Positions 62,501-64,000 of a DNA stretch of 64,000 nucleotides are shown here, piece by piece. Positions within the stretch are counted from its first letter, which is position 1, and the number at the start of each line of letters is the position of its first letter. Source of the DNA: Dicaeum eximium (Eukaryota; Chordata; Aves; Passeriformes; Dicaeidae); assembly GCA_013396995.1 (NCBI GenBank), contig VWZP01004518.1, positions 70,199 through 134,198 of the forward strand, read 5' to 3'. The notes beneath the pieces are model-generated. The model was given only the letters and a program-made list of their open reading frames with translations, was not told where the DNA came from and did not search any database. The position numbers were made by a program, and so were the translations under genes.

Positions 62501-63580
62501 ATGGAAAGCAAAAAATTAGCAAGTTTGCACCTAAGAAACTCATAAAATATTAAGACTGCAATCCTTCCTCCAAATGTCTGAGCAGGGCAAATGACTGAGA
62601 AGTGAAGGGACACACGGGCAGGGACGTGGTGCTGTCGAGAGTCCAGACACAGCTTCAGCACTGGGTATCCTACAGTCCAAATTCAAGGGGTTCTATCCCA
62701 AATTCAGTGGGATAGAAGTGCCTCTCTCCACCGAGAGGCTGGGTGGTTCCATGTCACAGAACTTCCACTGGGATTTCTTGGGGATCAGTAAAGAACAGAA
62801 AATGAAGAAGCCCTCGTTTTCCACATTGGAGTGAAAAGGAGCAAGCTCAGACAGAGCAAAAACCAACCAGACGTGAACAGTCCCTGAGCCTGTCACTGCT
62901 GCGTCACCTAGGCACTCTCTTTCATTCTGAGGATTCATTATTTAAATCTTAAAATGCCTCTCTGAAATTTAGCAGAGATATTCCTGCTTTCAATAATACA
63001 TTTGCAATAATCCTTTCCTCCCTCCTTCAGACCTCTTTGAAATCAAGCACTGCAGTCAGTGACATCCTGACAGTTTTGCATTAAATTAATGAAAAGTTGG
63101 AACTGGTTGAGCAAGATTTATTTAATGTTATTAAACTGACTGCGTATCCATGTTGCTCTTCTGAAAAGAAAATTAAGAGAAGAAGGAACTGAAAAAAAGC
63201 TCTTGAAATGTATAGTTTAGAATTTATTCTATACCTCAATCTACAGTATACAATTGTAACAATCAAGGCTTTTGGTTTAGGGTGAAAATTCTTGCTCTGG
63301 ATTGTAAGAAAGATTGCTTTCCTGGTATTGCTTAACATGCTGAGAGGATGTGAAAATGGATGTTTCCAATGCTGGGAAAAACATAAGTCCAAAGTTGGTC
63401 ATTGAATAGATAAAGGCTAACTATTCTTTAGTTCCTTTGGTTTAAAAAGAAAATTATTCATCATCTTGGCAGCAAAACACAAAGACACAAAACATTAATA
63501 TTCCTGCTGAATATTTTATTACATACTCTTTATGATAAAAATCTAAAATGCAAAATCTTCATGATCCAAGCACAGAAGTG
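59581..63580. other. Unique non-coding sequence
   Basis: No supported gene. A 30-bp direct duplication (CAGTAAATGG, then CTCCTCC or TTCCTCC) is at 62041-62087. Low-complexity stretches near 60.23 kb (T run) are ordinary. Frames are all under 105 codons and none is recognised. Confidence 0.45.
62041..62087 (+). repeat. 30-bp direct duplication
   Basis: CAGTAAATGGCTCCTCC at 62041 recurs as CAGTAAATGGTTCCTCC at 62071, with one substitution over the 17 bp shared and a TTCTCCTTCCT spacer. It is a small local slippage product. Confidence 0.8.
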
Positions 63581-64000
63581 ACACCTAATCTTTCTGAACC
63601 AATGCCCTGCGCTCTGGAAAGCGTTGAGTTGGAAATACGAGTGCTCTGAGTCCTGTGCTCCCTTCATTTGCATGCTCTCCAATTTCACAGCCGTGCTTCC
63701 TCAGCCTTCCCCGAGCGTTCCCTGCTTGGCTCTGGCTGTGGCAATCACCCCAGGCAAGGAGCAGGGCAAGAAGGCTGCCAGCAGCAGAGGGCTGGCACTG
63801 GCCAGCCAAGGGCTTGAATGGCACATGCCAGCTCCAACACAAGCACTTCCTCTTGCTCTTCTCCTGCCTCCTGAGGCCAGCCAACCAAAGATGGAATTTC
63901 TCCATTCCTGGAACACCTGGTGGAGGCTCTCAGTGCTCATAATTATCCTCCCAGTCCTCTGCAGGTGCAGGAAGCAGGGCAGGTTCTCTGAGAACACAGC
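63581..64000. other. GC-rich patch at right edge with CTCF-like core
   Basis: GC content rises from 63.58 kb to the end, with scattered CpGs (63610, 63623, 63640) and CAGCAGAGGGC at 63782-63792. Both strands are open for about 95-106 codons, so a coding call is not supported. The segment is truncated by the window end and may be the start of a GC-rich element, promoter or exon lying outside. Confidence 0.35.
63781..63794 (+). promoter_or_regulatory. CTCF-like core motif
   Basis: GCAGCAGAGGGCTG contains CAGCAGAGGGC, which matches the CTCF core CCAGCAGRGGGCGC at 11 of 14 positions; the mismatches are at the edges. CTCF sites organise chromatin loops and insulators. One site by sequence is only suggestive. 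Confidence 0.3.

Noticed and set aside
1..64000. CRISPR arrays, tRNA/rRNA genes, operons, prophage or bacterial genes
   Set aside because: No spaced direct repeats of CRISPR type, no recognised tRNA or rRNA, and the sequence is clearly vertebrate nuclear DNA with CR1 and LTR elements.

Overview
This window reads as nuclear DNA from a bird, probably a songbird. The evidence is the repeat content: five short, 5'-truncated CR1 LINE pieces (the main avian transposon), a family of about 460 bp solo LTRs of the kind common in passerine genomes, two possible ancient MIR/L2-like relics, no recent SINEs, low overall repeat density and AT-rich, CpG-poor unique sequence. The order Passeriformes is an inference from memory of the LTR type, not something the sequence proves.

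I find no convincing protein-coding gene, tRNA, rRNA or CRISPR array. Open reading frames are short, scattered, often open on both strands, often lack an ATG, and match no family I recognise. The window is best described as a gene desert or the inside of a very long intron. A few stretches look exon-like (strong acceptor or donor, ATG in good context). They are listed at low confidence as tests, because strong splice motifs are expected by chance several times in 64 kb.

Layout. 1-942 unique; 943-1403 solo LTR A; 1404-10165 unique, with GC-richer patches near 4.6-5.1 kb and 8.2-8.7 kb; 10166-10626 solo LTR B; 10627-31645 mostly unique, with a 53-bp tandem duplication (16604), a long two-strand-open purine-rich patch (19.7-20.2 kb), a GC-richer patch (24.4-24.7 kb) and a weak L2/MIR-like relic (30.26 kb). 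31646-34350 holds two minus-strand CR1 pieces, a heat-shock-element-like cluster, a MIR-like relic, and an LTR inserted in CR1 whose interior has been replaced by one N. 37.2-37.7 kb is the best candidate regulatory element: clustered homeodomain/POU/CDX-like sites plus an isolated knot of CpGs. 43.6, 50.15 and 54.4 kb carry plus-strand CR1 3' ends. 50.76-51.42 kb is a GC-rich patch with a G-quadruplex motif. 57.33-57.40 kb is a poly-T with an 11-base assembly gap. 58713-59172 is solo LTR C with a clean 4-bp target duplication, followed by a GC-rich unique patch. The right end (63.58-64.0 kb) is again GC-rich and has a CTCF-like core.

Nothing here forms an operon or pathway. If the window has function, it is most likely distal regulation centred on 37.2-37.7 kb, with the LTRs as possible secondary promoters or polyadenylation sites. 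I did not find a new biological system. The most checkable observations are the collapsed LTR at 34006-34089, the LTR family's 4-bp target duplications, the 37.5-kb element and the palindromic array at 48577.
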